A stretch of 64,000 nt of DNA from Morchella semilibera (lineage: Eukaryota > Ascomycota > Pezizomycetes > Pezizales > Morchellaceae): NCBI GenBank assembly GCA_009192285.1, contig CM018607.1, positions 1,301,736 to 1,365,735 of the forward strand. The letters are read 5' to 3'. The translations under genes were made by a program, and so were the position numbers. Positions 35,066 through 48,016 of the stretch are shown piece by piece; the stretch's first letter is position 1, and each line of letters begins with the position of its first letter. Under the pieces are notes generated by a model. That model was not told the DNA's origin. It worked only from the letters and a program-made list of their open reading frames with translations, and made no database searches.

Positions 35066-35531
35066 ATGACCAAAGACTCGCAAGTCGGATCTGCCTCCAT
35101 TTATGAGGACGGCGACCAGCGCAACTACTCGCGCGACGAGCAGCAGAAGCAGAAGGCCGATGCCCGCTTCGATGAGGGAAAGAAGAACGCGCATAGTAAC
35201 CTCGACTCCAGTATGTTCTCCGCCAGAGAAAGAGCCTACTAGACTCTGTGCTCTACCTTAACTGTCCCACGCCTCCATACTAACCCTGAAACTTGAAACA
35301 GAGGACGAACGATCCATCAAGAACCGCCTGGCATCCGCGAGTTCCGAAGGCTCCTCTTCGTCGCGCTCGGAGGGCAGTGAGAAGCCAAAAGACCCAAGAC
35401 AGGCAGCACTCTCGCACGGGAACGAGCCGTCGAGGGGCGCAAAGATCGATGCGGAGCTGCAGGCAGAGGATGAGGCGATGATAGCGAAGAAGGATAGGCA
35501 GAAGAACGGCGCTGCGGGGCAGACTTCGTAG
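35066..35531 (+). CDS. Small hydrophilic protein, unknown function
   Basis: Two exons (35066-35210 and 35302-35531) give 124 residues: MTKDSQVGSASIYEDGDQRN followed by charged, Gln/Lys/Asp-rich sequence, a Ser/Glu-rich middle and a final segment ELQAEDEAMIAKKDRQ. No hydrophobic core is evident, so it is probably disordered. The intron has GTATGT and CAG ends and keeps phase, and the codon pattern is regular, which argues for a real gene. I do not recognise a family. Confidence 0.6.
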
Positions 35532-36494
35532 TTGGAGAGGACGTTGGGGGTTTGTAATTTTTTTTATTTTGTGGTTCTTTGGTTCTGTATGAGTACACAT
35601 GTATGATTTGTGTTATGAGTATATATGAGTGTGGTGGGCGTGAGTCATTACTGGGTTGGCTCTGTTGCTAAAATCTATTTTGGGTGGAATATACGCATGA
35701 CCGTGAACAAAGAAGTTGACTGTATCTTGCATTCGTGGTGGTGGTGGTGGTGGTGGTGGTGGTGGTGGTGGTAGTCATACTCTACAACCACTAACCATAT
35801 TCACAGGCTGGACGTAAAATCGTGAAGACCAAAAAGTAATTATTTAAGCCAAAAAAAACCCCTCTGTAACCCTTAAGAATAGCCCGAGACTCCTCTCACA
35901 CCAAAAAGAGAGAAAGAAGAAAAAAAAATATGAATGGGATGAAATTCTTTCTTTTACACGATCATAAGGGTCCAACCCAATTAACCCAACAGTTTTGTTT
36001 TGTTAAAAGAACTTCTGATATATAAAAACAAGGGGATGGAAAGATAAGGAAAAAGAACACCCACCCAGAGATGATAAAAAAAAAAAAAAAAGACATAAAA
36101 GACCAGAGAAGAGAAAAAGAAAAGAAAAGAAAAAAAAAGCTAACAATAGGGAAGTGAAATAAAAACTATGGAACAATAGCAAAAGAACACCCCATACCAT
36201 ATTTTAGTACTCGCTCCCCCAATTTCCCTAGAACATGAGAAGGTTAAAGGAAAAGATCGAAGGAAACATTAAACAAAAACAAGATACGATGCCCTCCGTT
36301 TGTGACAAAGACTCCCACCAACACCCCCGAACCGCGTTAATCAGTCATCACAAGAAAAGAAGCATAGCCTATACAGTGGATCGGATAGATATGGTTATAC
36401 TAGTAAATCCACAACTAAACCGACACAAAACGAGCAAATCACGCCCCTAACCAACTAGACAGACATTCTCTTCATTTGTTATTACTTTGCAGAC
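35532..36494. other. Convergent spacer with A-rich tracts
   Basis: Between the small unknown gene and RCC1, which are tail to tail. It holds a GTG trinucleotide microsatellite (35735-35772) and A-rich stretches (36060-36140). No gene seen. Confidence 0.5.
35735..35772. repeat. GTG trinucleotide microsatellite
   Basis: About twelve uninterrupted GTG units in the spacer downstream of the small unknown gene; likely length-polymorphic. Confidence 0.9.
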
Positions 36495-38300
36495 CTAGGA
36501 TGTTCCGTTGGTGGTTGGCTTGGGGACACCAGCGATTACAGAGAACTGCCCGCCAGCATCGGCAAAGACCATTGAGAAGTCCTTTGTAGCACTATTCTCA
36601 ATCTTCTTTGGGAGGGGAACATCCACAGCTGGGGGACCGTGTCCAGTCTGGTAAGAGTCGCCGAAGCCCCAACTGTAAGCGACGCCATCTACGTCGATAG
36701 CAATGTTGTGGTGAGTTCCGCAGCCAATCCACTTGAACTTGATGTCCGAAATGACGTGAGGAACGGCCAAGAAGCGGGGTTTGCCAGAGATATCATGGAT
36801 GATATCAGCTGGAGGTAGAGTTGAGAGGTCAATACCGAGTTGGTTCGCGTCAAGACGACCCCACATAAGGAGCTTGCCGTCGTCGGTGATGGCAGCGGAG
36901 TGATGTTCTCCGGCGGCAACGTGGACAATGTTGTACTGGTCGAGGGAGGAGATCTTGGTGGGAACCGGGACGACAGTCGCGTCTTCACCGGCCTTCTGTT
37001 CATCGTAGATCCCGCATTGACCGAACTGGTTAAGACCCCAGGCAAAGACTTTGCCGTCATTGGTAATAGCGAAGGAGTGGTAGGAGCCAGTAGCAACGTT
37101 CTTGACCTTCTTGCGGGGGAGGCCAAATTCACGAGGGATGAGACCATTCAAACGAGTGCGCTCAACGACGCGACGGCCCAATTGGAACTGTTGACCATTT
37201 CCCCATGCGTAAACAGAACCTGAACTGGAAACAGCGAGGACGTGATCGTTTCCGACGCTAATATCGGTGACGTTCTTGATCGAACCCATAAGGGCTGGAC
37301 GGGGCTGCACGCGGATTTTGTTGGTATATCCCAATATTCCATCGGCACACTGAAAAAGACAAGTTAGTAAACTATGAGTTTAAGTATGTTTGAAAAAAAT
37401 TACCCTGAAAGTCCCCCAAGAAAAGACCTTGCCAGTATCGGTGACCGCGACAGAGATACTATCACCAGCACCAATGCGTGTAATGACAGTTCCCTTTGGG
37501 AAGGTGTCAATAAGCATAGGAGTGCTCTCCAAATGGTTCAATGGTTCCTCATCATCACTGTCGCTCTCGTCCACATTCTTCTCACGGGCCTCGACCTTGG
37601 TCTCACGGCCAAGGGCGTACTGGTCGTTGACACCCCATGAATAAACTTGTCCGGTGTGTGTCAACGCCAAACCGTGCATTCCCCCAATAGCAACAGCAAC
37701 AATGCCGACAGCGTCGGGGAGGAGGAACGGGTTCAAACGCGGTCTCTTTACGATCTTCGCATTCGGCTCTGGTCCAAGACCCAACTCGGAATTGTCGCCG
37801 GTGCCGAACGCGAAAACATGGAGTTTTTCCGCTGGGAGGTTGTTAATCAAGGGGAGAGAGGCAGGAGCAGTCTTTCCTCTCTTGCGAGGGTGCGCTTTCT
37901 CAAGTTCAGCGTCATCTTCTGGCTCGTTGAAGGATGATGAAGCGTTGAATGACTCTGCCAGTTGTTGTGACTGTGACTGAGACTGTGAAGTGGGAGGGGA
38001 AATTGGTGCTTTCTTCCCTTTCTTTTCAACAGGGGGCTTTCTTGTCTTTTCGGCAGGTGCGGCCTTTGTCTTTTCTGCTGCCTTTTCAGTCTTCTCGGTC
38101 GCCTGACTCGCGGGCTTTTCGGCCTTCTCAGTCGAGGTCTTCTTTCCGGCTTTGGAAGCAGTTTTTGGCTTCGCGGTCGCAATTTTTCGATCCTTTGCAG
38201 TGGTCCGTGGAGCGCTTGTGTTGGCAGCGGTTTGTTTTTCTTCGGCCTTTTTGGCTTCGACAGCCTCTGCTTTGCGCTTTGATGCGCGGACGGGAGCCAT
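36495..38300 (-). CDS. Ran guanine nucleotide exchange factor (RCC1 family)
   Basis: Chromatin-bound exchange factor that loads GTP on Ran and so sets the nuclear side of the transport gradient (yeast Prp20/Srm1, fission yeast Pim1). Exons are complement of 37404-38300 and 36495-37349, giving 583 residues. The first ~155 residues are a Lys/Ala/Thr/Pro-rich, histone-H1-like tail ending in HPRKRGKTAP. The beta-propeller follows with repeats such as FAFGTGDNSELGLG, YSWGVNDQYALG, FSWGTFR, YAWGNGQQFQLG, FAWGLNQFGQCG, LMWGRLDANQLG and YSWGFGDSYQTG. The Met at 38300 (ACATGGC context) was chosen over one six codons upstream. Identity as an RCC1 propeller is sure; the Ran role is by family. Confidence 0.92.
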
Positions 38301-39399
38301 GTCGCTGGGGTGGATCAAAGAGATTTGGGGAGTATAGAAGAAAAAGGGTGACTTCGGGTTAGGTAAATTTGTGGATGGTTATTTTTGTTTGGGCCAGGTG
38401 GTTGTTGGGGGTTCACCGCGCGTATGTGGCGTGAATCGCAAGGAATAACGGATAGTGGCGGAACTATGCCGTGGTAGTGAATAAAGAGGGAGAAATGAAA
38501 GGATGATGATGGACAATTAAGGGGGATTGTGGAAGAAATAAGAGAAGAGGAGAAAGAAGAGGAGAGGGAAGAGGGAAGAGGTAGGGGCGGGAGACTCGGG
38601 AGGAGTATGAATGGAAAAGGAATGGGTTGGTCCGACGGGTTTAGGTTTTGGGGGGGGGGGGGGGGTGAATACAAGAAAGTTGATTTTCAAGGGGATATTG
38701 TGTGTGCGTGGGATGAGCTAGTAACGACACACTGAAATATGCGTGACTTATTAAGCCCGAGATCACTGTGAGATAGCGAGGGATTGGTTCTTTCACGTTA
38801 AAACCTTTGTTTGATGGTAGATTGGTGTTTGTCCTTTAGTATTTTTTTTTTTTTGAGTTTGTCACGTCTAAAATACTATGTGAAGTGAAGCGAAACAACA
38901 CACCACGGCAATTGATATCCATTACCTACACCTACATCATATCATCCTACATTGCATCAACAGGGACGCAGTTGGATCAGTTGCCTACTCTCCTCTTTCT
39001 TAGCATGCGTCCTCTACAAACATAGTGTATGTGCCTATATGCATCCGGGTGAAAGAAGAAGCGAGGGGAAAAAAATAAAAAATTACAAAAAAACAGAGGT
39101 GGCTGGTGGTGTGCTTTTATTTTTTTATTTGCAAGAGCAGGATGTTATTGAATGTAAGATGCATTCGTGGTGCCACAACCCTGAATTGTCCGGTATGCTC
39201 CACGTGACAGAGCCTCTTCCTCGTATGTGTTAGCGCCCCCCACTACGATCCTATGATACAACTGCTCTTTCTGCTCTGCCTGAATCTATCAGCACCTCCG
39301 AATCTTCAACAATCCCGCTGTGGAACCCCTACATAGATGCTAACCTGTTTCAAATCCCATACTTCCTCTCCCCCGCTTTTCCGGTAGACTCCCAACGCC
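38301..39399. other. Divergent spacer between RCC1 and VPS15
   Basis: About 1.1 kb holding both promoters. A G/A-rich tract, with a run of about 16 G near 38650, lies on the RCC1 side. There is a T run at about 38840. No gene seen. Confidence 0.45.
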
Positions 39400-42300
39400 A
39401 TGGGCCAGAATTATTCGGCCTTGCCAGACCGTAACGTCGGTAGTGCTGGAATAGAGATCACTGAGCTATCAGATATACACTACGAAAGATCTCTTGGTTC
39501 GGCGCGTTTTTTAAAAACTATTCGTGCAAACCATGATGACGGTCTGCTTGTTGTAAAAATATTCCTAAAGCCTTCGCCTGCCTTCTCACTGGAGGATTAT
39601 CGTTCACAAATCAAACGTGCGTGTTCATGCATAGCTCATCCCCGCCTCTGGAGCTTCGTACCTTGCTGAAAGCTTCTTCTAGACGAACAAGAATCGCTGG
39701 CAAACATCCCTAATGCCATCTCCTATCAAAGGATCATCGAGACGGATAAGGCGGGGTATATGGTTCGCCAGTACCTCTACAGCAGCCTCTACGATCGGAT
39801 TAGGTTCCTGACTATCCTTCTTCATATTTCCGAAACATAAACTAACGCCTAGCTAGCACACGTCCCTTTCTAGAAGAAATAGAGAAGCGCTGGGTTGCAT
39901 TCCAGCTCCTTTGCGGCCTTCGTGACTGCCACGCCCGAGGTGTTCACCATGGGGACATCAAAGCTGAGAACGTCCTCGTCACCACTTGGAACTGGATCTA
40001 CCTCTCCGACTTTGCCAGGTTTAAACCGACGCATCTACCAGAAGATAACCCCGCAGATTTCTCCTATTTTTTTGATACGTCGGGGAGGAGGATATGCTAC
40101 GTGGCGCCAGAGCGCTTCCTTGGTGCTGGCGAGCGAAGCTCTGAGGCCAATCTCACCGACGAGATGGATATTTTCAGTCTTGGATGTGTTATCGCCGAGC
40201 TTTTCTTGGAAGGGACACCTCTATTTACTTTGTCACAGTTATTCAAATATCGCTCAGGGGAATATGACCCTGCGACTCATCTAGAAAAGATTGAGGATCC
40301 GGATATTAGGCACATGGTGCAGCACATGATAAATCTTGACCCCTCAAAAAGGCACTCTGCAGAACAATATCTTAACCTGTGGCGTCGCAAAGCTTTTCCA
40401 GAATACTTTTACAGTTTTCTCCACCAATACATTGGTTTCATTACAGACCCTACATCCGGGCAGGGATCACTTGCCGCTCTTGACGAACGGGATCTAGCCA
40501 ACCAGGCGGACGATAGAATCGATAGGATCTACCATGACTTTGACAAGATTGCATTTTTTCTGGGCTTTGATCAGTCCCAAGATGTTAACGGCGGAGGGCA
40601 GGATAAGCGAATTCTTTCAAAAGACAATATCATACCCGTCCATCTGGACATACCAAACTATCAGCGACGTTCATCTGCTGTACGAAGGAGACCAATAAGC
40701 TCTGACGATGGGACGTTGATCTTTCTGAGCTTAATCTCTTCTAGTGTACGGAACACAAGCAGGGCTACTGCCAGAGTGAGGGCTTGCGATTTATTTCTAG
40801 CTTTTGCAGAAAGGTGTACAGATGAAGCAAAGATGGATAGATGTCTGCCACATCTCGTGCTGCTGTTGCAGGACAAATCCGTTATAGTTCGGGTGGCCGC
40901 TCTGAGAACCGTTACACAATTGGTCGGTTCTCTACTTCGTCTTGTTACTACCATATCAGATCGGTTTCTTTTTTGTCCTTCTTGTTGCTATTACATTTTA
41001 ATGAAGCGTTTTCTGATATTTCTCTTATCTCCGTGATCCAGATGGAACTCGTCGAAGTCGTCTCTCCTGTAAACGCCCATGTCTTTCCGGAGTATATTCA
41101 CCCAAAGTTAGACAAGTTCGTCGATTCTGATCACATCATCATCCGTTCTACCTATGCTTCATGTCTTGCCTCACTAGCCGACTCGGCTTCCAGATTTTTG
41201 GATATGGCGCAGTCACTACGAGCCTCTGGAGCTCTCCCGACCGCAGACCCTGAAGCCGAGGGCGACGCCCCAGCGACCGAATCTGCGCTTTTTGACGTCG
41301 CCCGCGCTGACTTAGTATCCTTCTTCAGCGAACATTCTAAGATACTACTAACAGACCCCTCCTCATCAGTGCGCCGTGCTTTTCTACGCAGTGTTTCCCG
41401 CCTCTGTGTCTTCTTTGGCAAAAATAAAGCTAATGATGTGATTTTATCACATCTCAATACATACCTCAACGACAAAGACTGGATGTTGCGCTGTGCCTTC
41501 TTTGAGACCATTACCGGTGTCGCAACATACATCGGTGGTACCGCACTTGAGGAGTACATCATGCCGCTCATGGTGCAATCCCTAACAGACCCTGAAGAGT
41601 TTGTCGTTGTCAAAGTCCTTGGGTCCCTAACTGGAATGGCAGAAGTTGGTCTTCTAGGAAGAGCTAAGGTATGGGAGTGCTGCGAAGTCGTAGGGAGGTT
41701 CATGGTACACCCAAACCTATGGGTACGGCAAGGCGCGGCGGCGTTCATTGCTGCAGGTACAAAGTGGCTAAGTCCAGCTGATGTGCACTGTATTGTGGCG
41801 CCTATGGTCAGGCCGTTCCTAAAGAACGATGTGGTTTCGTTGGATGCATTGAGTATCTTGGAGAATCTCAAGAAACCAGTAGGCTGATCCTTGGCTTGTC
41901 ATGAGATGTCACTCGCTGACCGTTGGCGCTAGTTGTCGAGGAACGTATTTGATATGGCAGTTACTTGGGCAACGCAAACAAAGAGGGGAATCTTCTGGAA
42001 CGCAGCACAGGAACAAAGAACATTTGCGTATGGGGGTGGAAGTGAGGCGTTCCCGAAGGCTGGAGTGCGTGATGTCGGGGTCAATATGTTCATGAGGGTC
42101 CCTAAGAACGAGGAGTATGTCCACGAAACTAATGATTCCCATATTGTATGCAAATGCTGACATGAGTGCAGAGATGAGAACTGGCTTGGGAAGCTCCGCA
42201 ATCTTGGAATGACCGCAGAGGACGAATGGAAGGTCATTGCCCTCCGCGAATATATTTGGCGCATGGCACAATCAAAGACGCAACTCATATCCGATGATAC

Positions 42301-44563
42301 GCCCTCAGTTCTTAATAGCACCATATCATTGAAGAACCTGAATATTACCCCACAGACTATTTTCTTTGATGAGAATGAGGCGTTCTTCTCCCTCGCCACC
42401 GATACTTCTTCTCCAACGGTAGGTAATAAGCCGCACACAATCGCAGATGCGCTTCTGGACGCTAGTAAGACAATCGATGCACCAAGGCGCTCTACATCAA
42501 GGCTGAAAAGGCCACCCGGGATGAATATCCAACAATCACATCTCGGCAGAAACAGTATGTCAATGTCTGGCTCTGGGCCTCCCACCCCAACCGCTGAGAC
42601 CTCGGCACCGCTCGCAGTACCAGTCGTCACAGTAGCTGGTAGCAGTGAGCCGAGTACCGCAGCAAGCTCAATAGATAACAGCAACAATGGCGGTGGCCCC
42701 ACATTACTAAGAAGGAAGCCGAGTACACTCAGTTTGCTAGCCCGGGGTCAAGAAGCAGGGAAGGCGCCTCCAGAAACCGGGACAGTATCCGTATCAGCAT
42801 TCGGCCGAGTTGAGCACCCATTTGCGCGTACCGGAGACGGCGCAGCAAAGTCCACAGAGACATCAGAGCCACCGGTATTCAAGTTCCGTGGCGCACACTC
42901 TTATGACGGCAATGACCCGCATATTTTGAAACTTCTTGACGCTATGTACCTTCAGAACTATCCTAGCGATACCCTCGAATTTGGCCCCGCGATTGTCCCC
43001 ATCCCAACTCAGCAGCGGCGAACACCAATCAAGAAATCGAGTGGGCGACCAGCAGGAGGGACATGGAAACCGGAGGGTGTGCTGGTTGCGCATTTTGGTG
43101 AGCATACGGGCGCGATCAACAGGGTTATTGTAGCATCGGATCACAACTTCTTCATTACTGGTAGTGACGACGGTACCGTGAAAGTATGGGACTCGAGCAG
43201 ATTAGAGAAGAACGTTGCATTCAAAGCCAGACATACATATAAACATGCGCCGGGGGCCAAGGTCAAGGCATTATGCTTTGTCGAGAACACGAGGTGCTTT
43301 GTATCTGCGGCTACCGACGGATCCGTACATGTGGTCAAGGTCGATCTGCAGGTGACGGGACAGGCGGCAAAGTATGGGAAGTTGAAGGTCATGAGGAATT
43401 GGCAGTTACCCGAGAGAGAATATGCAGTATGGATGGAGCATTTTAAAGCAGGTGGGTGCTGTAATACAAATATATTGTGAATCCGACATGTTAATCATTG
43501 ATTTTAGATACTCACTCGATGCTCCTAATCGCAACCAACAACTCCAACATTTATGGACTGGACCTAAGGACCATGCAAATTCTCTACACACTCAAGAATC
43601 CTATGTTCCACGGCACTCCTACCTGCTTCTGCGTTGACCGCAAACACAATTGGCTCATCGTTGGCACTTCCCACGGTCTCCTAGACATGTGGGATCTACG
43701 TTTCCAACTCCGCCTCAAAGCCTGGGGCCTTCCAGGCTCGGCACCCATCCACCGGGTCGCCATACACCCCTCCAAGGGCCGTGGAAAATGGATCATCGTT
43801 GCCGGCGGCACCGGGCACAGCGAACTTTCAGTCTGGGACTGTGAAAAAACACAGTGCCGCGAGGTATACCGTGCCGGCGGCGGCAAAGACAGTGGAAAGG
43901 GCTATGAGCCATGGAACGTCGAAGACGAGTCCTCGGAGAAAATGCTAACCCGCTTCGCCACCACTCCAGCCCACATTGAACCTAGCAGCATCAGCAACGG
44001 CGACCGCGGGGTACGCGCGTTTGTAGTGGGCTTGGATGTCACCGAGGATAATGGTGAGTCAAGGACCATGCCTGGATTCATCATCTCTGCCGGGGCAGAC
44101 AAGAAGATCCGCTTCTGGAACTGTAGCAAGGTTGAGGCCTCAATTGTTGTGAGCGGTCTTGATGTGGATGAGCAGAAGCCGACATTTACGACGTCGCATC
44201 CGACGTCGACGTTGACTTTGAATACGGAGCGGATTCCGGCGCCGGCGGGGTCAACCCCGGAGACCGCGAGCAGCAGTGGTGGCAGGGCACTGATCTCTGG
44301 CGCGTCTGGGAGCAGCCCGGGGAAGAAGGCGGCGAAGGCAAGTGGGAGGACGCCGAGGAGTACGGTGATTAGCATGCAACAGCAGCAACTGTTGAAGTGT
44401 CATTTAGATTCAATTTTGGATGTACGTGCCCTACCCCTCCCCTTTTCCTCCAAGTCAATATTAATATGCTGATTACCGGCGGTGCTAGGTGGCGTTCTTG
44501 GAGGTGCCATATGGAATGATAATCAGCGTTGACAGGAGCGGTGTCGTATTCATCTATCAGTGA
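39400..44563 (+). CDS. VPS15: PI3-kinase regulatory subunit Vps15, protein kinase-HEAT-WD40
   Basis: Scaffold and pseudokinase subunit of the Vps34 phosphatidylinositol 3-kinase complexes in autophagy and vacuolar sorting. Eight exons: 39400-39616, 39683-39803, 39857-40922, 41042-41878, 41933-42114, 42172-43451, 43508-44421 and 44489-44563, giving 1563 residues. The start MGQNYS fits N-myristoylation. The kinase domain shows HGDIKAEN for the catalytic loop and SDFARF where DFG would be, and YVAPERF; there is no glycine-rich loop, as expected for Vps15. HEAT-like repeats follow (VSPVNAHVFPEYIHPKL, KDWMLRCAFFETI), then a Ser/Pro-rich linker and a WD40 propeller (FITGSDDGTVKVWDSSR, IISAGADKKIRFWNCS, VDRSGVVFIYQ). 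The donor of intron 2 is GTTCCT. All phases agree. Confidence 0.93.
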
Positions 44564-45085
44564 AGGGCGGCGTTTAGATTCTTGAAGGGCGTTGGTTTGG
44601 TGAATCGCATTTAAATCTTTTTTTTTTTTAGCTTGGATTGGTAATGATACAAGATTGAATGAAAAAAAAGGGATATTTGATCATTGGCAGTAATAATTGC
44701 TAGCCGCATTGGGATTTTAAGTAGTTTGAGGGCTGAGTTAGTTTCCTGAAAGGGTGTGAGTATTGGCTTGCTACCGACTTAATTCGAGATGGTATTACGT
44801 CAGTCTGTGAGCTTGTTACGCGGTAGCTGGCGGGGAGTGCAGTTCCAGCGTTATAATCCCTCTGAGGCGCATATTACATCAGCGGACCTTTGCGAGCCCG
44901 GTCCTAGCCTACTAGTAGATCTACCTACCCATAAAAACAACCCCCCCCCCCTCTCCCCAACTGTAGCCTCAAGGCGCCCGTAAACTAAAGTAAAACAAAG
45001 TAAAACTGTAATATTAAACCCACCTCCTAAGCCCCACAGAAACAACTAAAAAAAAAAAAAAAGAAGAGGAAGAAACCCGCCACAT
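44564..45085. other. Convergent spacer VPS15-DAD3
   Basis: Tail-to-tail spacer of about 520 bp with T-rich and A-rich stretches serving as 3' ends, plus a short C run near 44941. Nothing else seen. Confidence 0.5.
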
Positions 45086-45477
45086 CTAAAACCCCATCTC
45101 CACATCACTATCACTCCCCATACCCGTACCCCTTCGGCCACCGCCACCGCCCTCCTCCTGCTGCTGCTCAACATCCAGCTGCTGCTGCAGAACCATAGAG
45201 TAGACGGACGCCTTCAGCAGCGTGAACACGAGCCCCGTCTTACGCTCGAGGTTGCGCAGGCTGTCGAGGATCGTGGAGGTCGGGAGGCCGGCGATGTCTG
45301 TTATTGTTGCGCCGAGCTATTGGGGGCGTTAGTTTCATGTTAGATAGGGACAAAGGGGGGGGGAGGTACCTTGTTGAGGTTCTCGAGGAGGCGCGCGTAT
45401 TCGTCGAGGACCTCTTGCTCGAGGGGGGTGAGTGTTTGGGTGTTTGAGGAGAGGAGGCTGGGGGGTGAGGTGGCCAT
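45086..45477 (-). CDS. DAD3: DASH/Dam1 complex subunit Dad3
   Basis: Subunit of the fungal DASH ring that couples kinetochores to microtubules. Exons are complement of 45370-45477 and 45086-45316, giving 112 residues. The diagnostic stretch LTPLEQEVLDEYARLLENLN runs into LGATITDIAGLPTSTILDSL after the intron, then NLERKTGLVFTLLKASVYSM. The C-terminus is a Gln- and Gly-rich tail ending DSDVEMGF, which is longer than in yeast. Length and helical layout fit the family. Confidence 0.92.
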
Positions 45478-46065
45478 TGTTGATGTCTAGCTAGTGGGAT
45501 TGAGGGTAGTTGAGTTGAAGATAGGTTATTGGGGAATGGTGTAGTGGGTAGGTAGGGTAGATAGGTTGTAGCACCTTGGAGTGGAGATCCTTGTTGAGCG
45601 TGGGTTGAGGTGCAGGGTATGCTTATCGATAGAGTAGTAGTACAGACGGTCATGCACGCAACTGCCAGGAGTGTTTTTGGGCGCAATTGTAAGTCGTAAA
45701 GTATGTAGATACCAGGGAAATTAATTTGACATCTTATAGGGGGTGGGACAAGCATGGGCGATAAAAAGCATAAAGTAGTTTTCTTTTTTACAATTCACTA
45801 CTTAACTTTGGTTCTACACGACGATCGAAAACCCAGAAGATCTACTTCACTCTACCACTCTATTTATCATCACTTCCTACTACAAAGTTTACTCTAGCGT
45901 CAGAAGAAAGATGGAAGGACAAGGGAGAAAAAGCCAATTATATTACGCCTCTAGGATTTTGTTTAGAAACACCCGCGCAAGAACGGAACAAAAAAAAGAC
46001 AACGGAAACCGAAAAAGCTCACAAAAAGATACCCACCCATTTGTTGCACCCCCCCTGGCCGGCGC
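45478..46065. other. Spacer between DAD3 and GRX
   Basis: About 590 bp containing the DAD3 promoter and the 3' end of the glutaredoxin gene. No other feature found. Confidence 0.45.
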
Positions 46066-46948
46066 CTAGGAGTCTGCACTGACACTCTGCGCCTTCAAAA
46101 AATCCGGATCGTTCTCAAACTCCTCCTTAACCTACAACCACACCTCTCACATTAGCACCCATCCCACACACACGCACACGAAGAGGAAGCTACTCACGAT
46201 ATCCAACCCACCCACCAAAGCCCCCTCCACATACAGCTGCGGATACGTCGGCCAATCCGAGAACTTCTTAAGTCCCTGCCTCACCTCATCATCGGCCAAG
46301 ATATTAAAGAACCCATACCTGACGCCCCTCTCCCTCAGCAGCCCGACCAGCGTCCGCGAGAAGCCGCACTGCGGTGCCGCAGGCGTCCCCTTCATGAACA
46401 GCATCACCGGCGCGGCCTTGACCAGCTTCTCCAGCCGCGTGTTGAGGTCCTCCGTCTGCGCCTCCTCGGGGGCCGCATCGGGTGCAGCCGCATCGGGTGC
46501 ATCTGCAGGGGCAGTAGCCTCCTGGGCGGGGGGGATAGCGGCAGGGGCGCCGTTGGGGCCGCAGTGGGCCTCAATGGCGGAGCGTAGCTCTTTGGGGTCC
46601 GCGCCGGAGATGCGCTTGAGCACGGTGGAGGACCGCAGGAGGACGAAGTAGGGGACGGCAGAGACCTCGTAGGATTCGGAGATGTCGGGGAGTTCTTCGG
46701 CATCGATGGAGAGGAAATGGAGCTGTGGAGAGCTAGTGGCGAGCATCCTGAACACCCTGTGCAGCAGTCGGAGTGGTCAGCTCATCTTAGAACCGTCAGA
46801 TAGAGGGGGAGGGAGGTTACTCGTTCATCTGCTTACACGGCTCTGCCCACGGTGTGTGGAAGTTGAGCGCCACGACGTCAGTGTGTGCAACGTCCTGCAG
46901 GATTTCATTGAACTGTTCGACGCTGGTGATCTCTGTGACTCCCGGCAT
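46066..46948 (-). CDS. GRX4: Monothiol CGFS glutaredoxin with thioredoxin-like domain (Grx3/Grx4)
   Basis: Cytosolic/nuclear Fe-S-binding glutaredoxin that signals iron status to transcription factors and delivers Fe-S clusters. Exons are complement of 46821-46948, 46198-46756 and 46066-46131, giving 250 residues. The N-terminal thioredoxin-like domain has WAEPCKQMNE where thioredoxin has WCGPCK, as is typical of Grx3/4. An Ala/Pro-rich linker follows (about residues 113-145). The glutaredoxin domain has FMKGTP, CGFS (Cys173), WPTYPQLYVEGALVGG and LDIVKEEFE. The short last exon completes the fold. Symbol after the yeast paralogues, which cannot be told apart here. Confidence 0.94.
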
Positions 46949-48016
46949 TTTTTTTTCTTCTCCCTATTTTTATAGTTGTTATTGCTGCTTGCAGTGCTGA
47001 TGTTCAAGTTCTGGGTTTTGGGGATTCGATCTGATTGACGTTGGGGCAGGATCTGATAAAGAGAGCGAGGGCGGGGGCGGGGGCGGGGCAACCGACCAAC
47101 AGTGAGGGGACGCCAAGCCAGAAAAAAAAAAGGGCGGCTATGACGTGATTGAGAGTAGATTGATAATGTAAGCGGGGAGTGGGTTAGGGTTTTGGGGACG
47201 GTTGCGCGGGGTTGCGGGTGGTGGGTGGTGAATGAGGCACTGGTGGTGGCCGGTGACTGGACGAACAGCTGGGATGAGCATCTCTATCTGATCGAGCATC
47301 ATTGTAGCAGTCGGCACTCGATGGGAGCGATTTACTACATGTACATGGTATTAAAGCAGGTACATGCAGGAGGGTACATACACACATTTGAGTAATAGCA
47401 CAGGTGTGCTATTAACACATACAACCAGCTCCAAGATCAATATAAACAAGCTAGTACATACCAAGAAATCTACAAGATAACAGGAATCAAACAATGCCCC
47501 ATCTCCAGCAAATCCAGTCCATCGCAGTCCCCATTCTATATAACCCCTCTCACATTTCCTGCTCAACCGACCATTTCCTCTTGCATTACATAACCAAAGG
47601 ATGACCTTAAGGTGTGCTGGCTTATATGGATGCCAACAATGGAATGTTTGCTTACACCAGTACACAGGGCGTAAAAGTTTCTACGATCTATATATCTCCC
47701 CCATGTGAATCTATAGTAGGCAGCGTCGGGTATGTTTAGTTGGTGCCGGTCCGTCGAGTGAGAATTTGTGATGCTGCGCGATTACGTGTACTGCCATGGA
47801 CTCACTGGGCATTGACGGACACTGGGTGTTGACGGGCAGGGGCTTTTTGTTGAGGCACACACGCATCGGAGAGGGTCACTAGCACTACAACTAGGAGAGT
47901 ATAGGGGGAGAGAACCGCTCTTTCTCTCAACCCCCCGTACATTACCACATTAGGCCATCGCTCCCATATCCCAAAACACCATCACGACTCCACGAATATA
48001 GTCTCAACACGACAAA
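46949..48016. other. Intergenic region
   Basis: Promoter side of the glutaredoxin gene followed by unassigned sequence. One motif copy CGAGTGAG-N6-TGA (47755-47771) and one TACATGTA (about 47337). No convincing gene. Confidence 0.45.
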
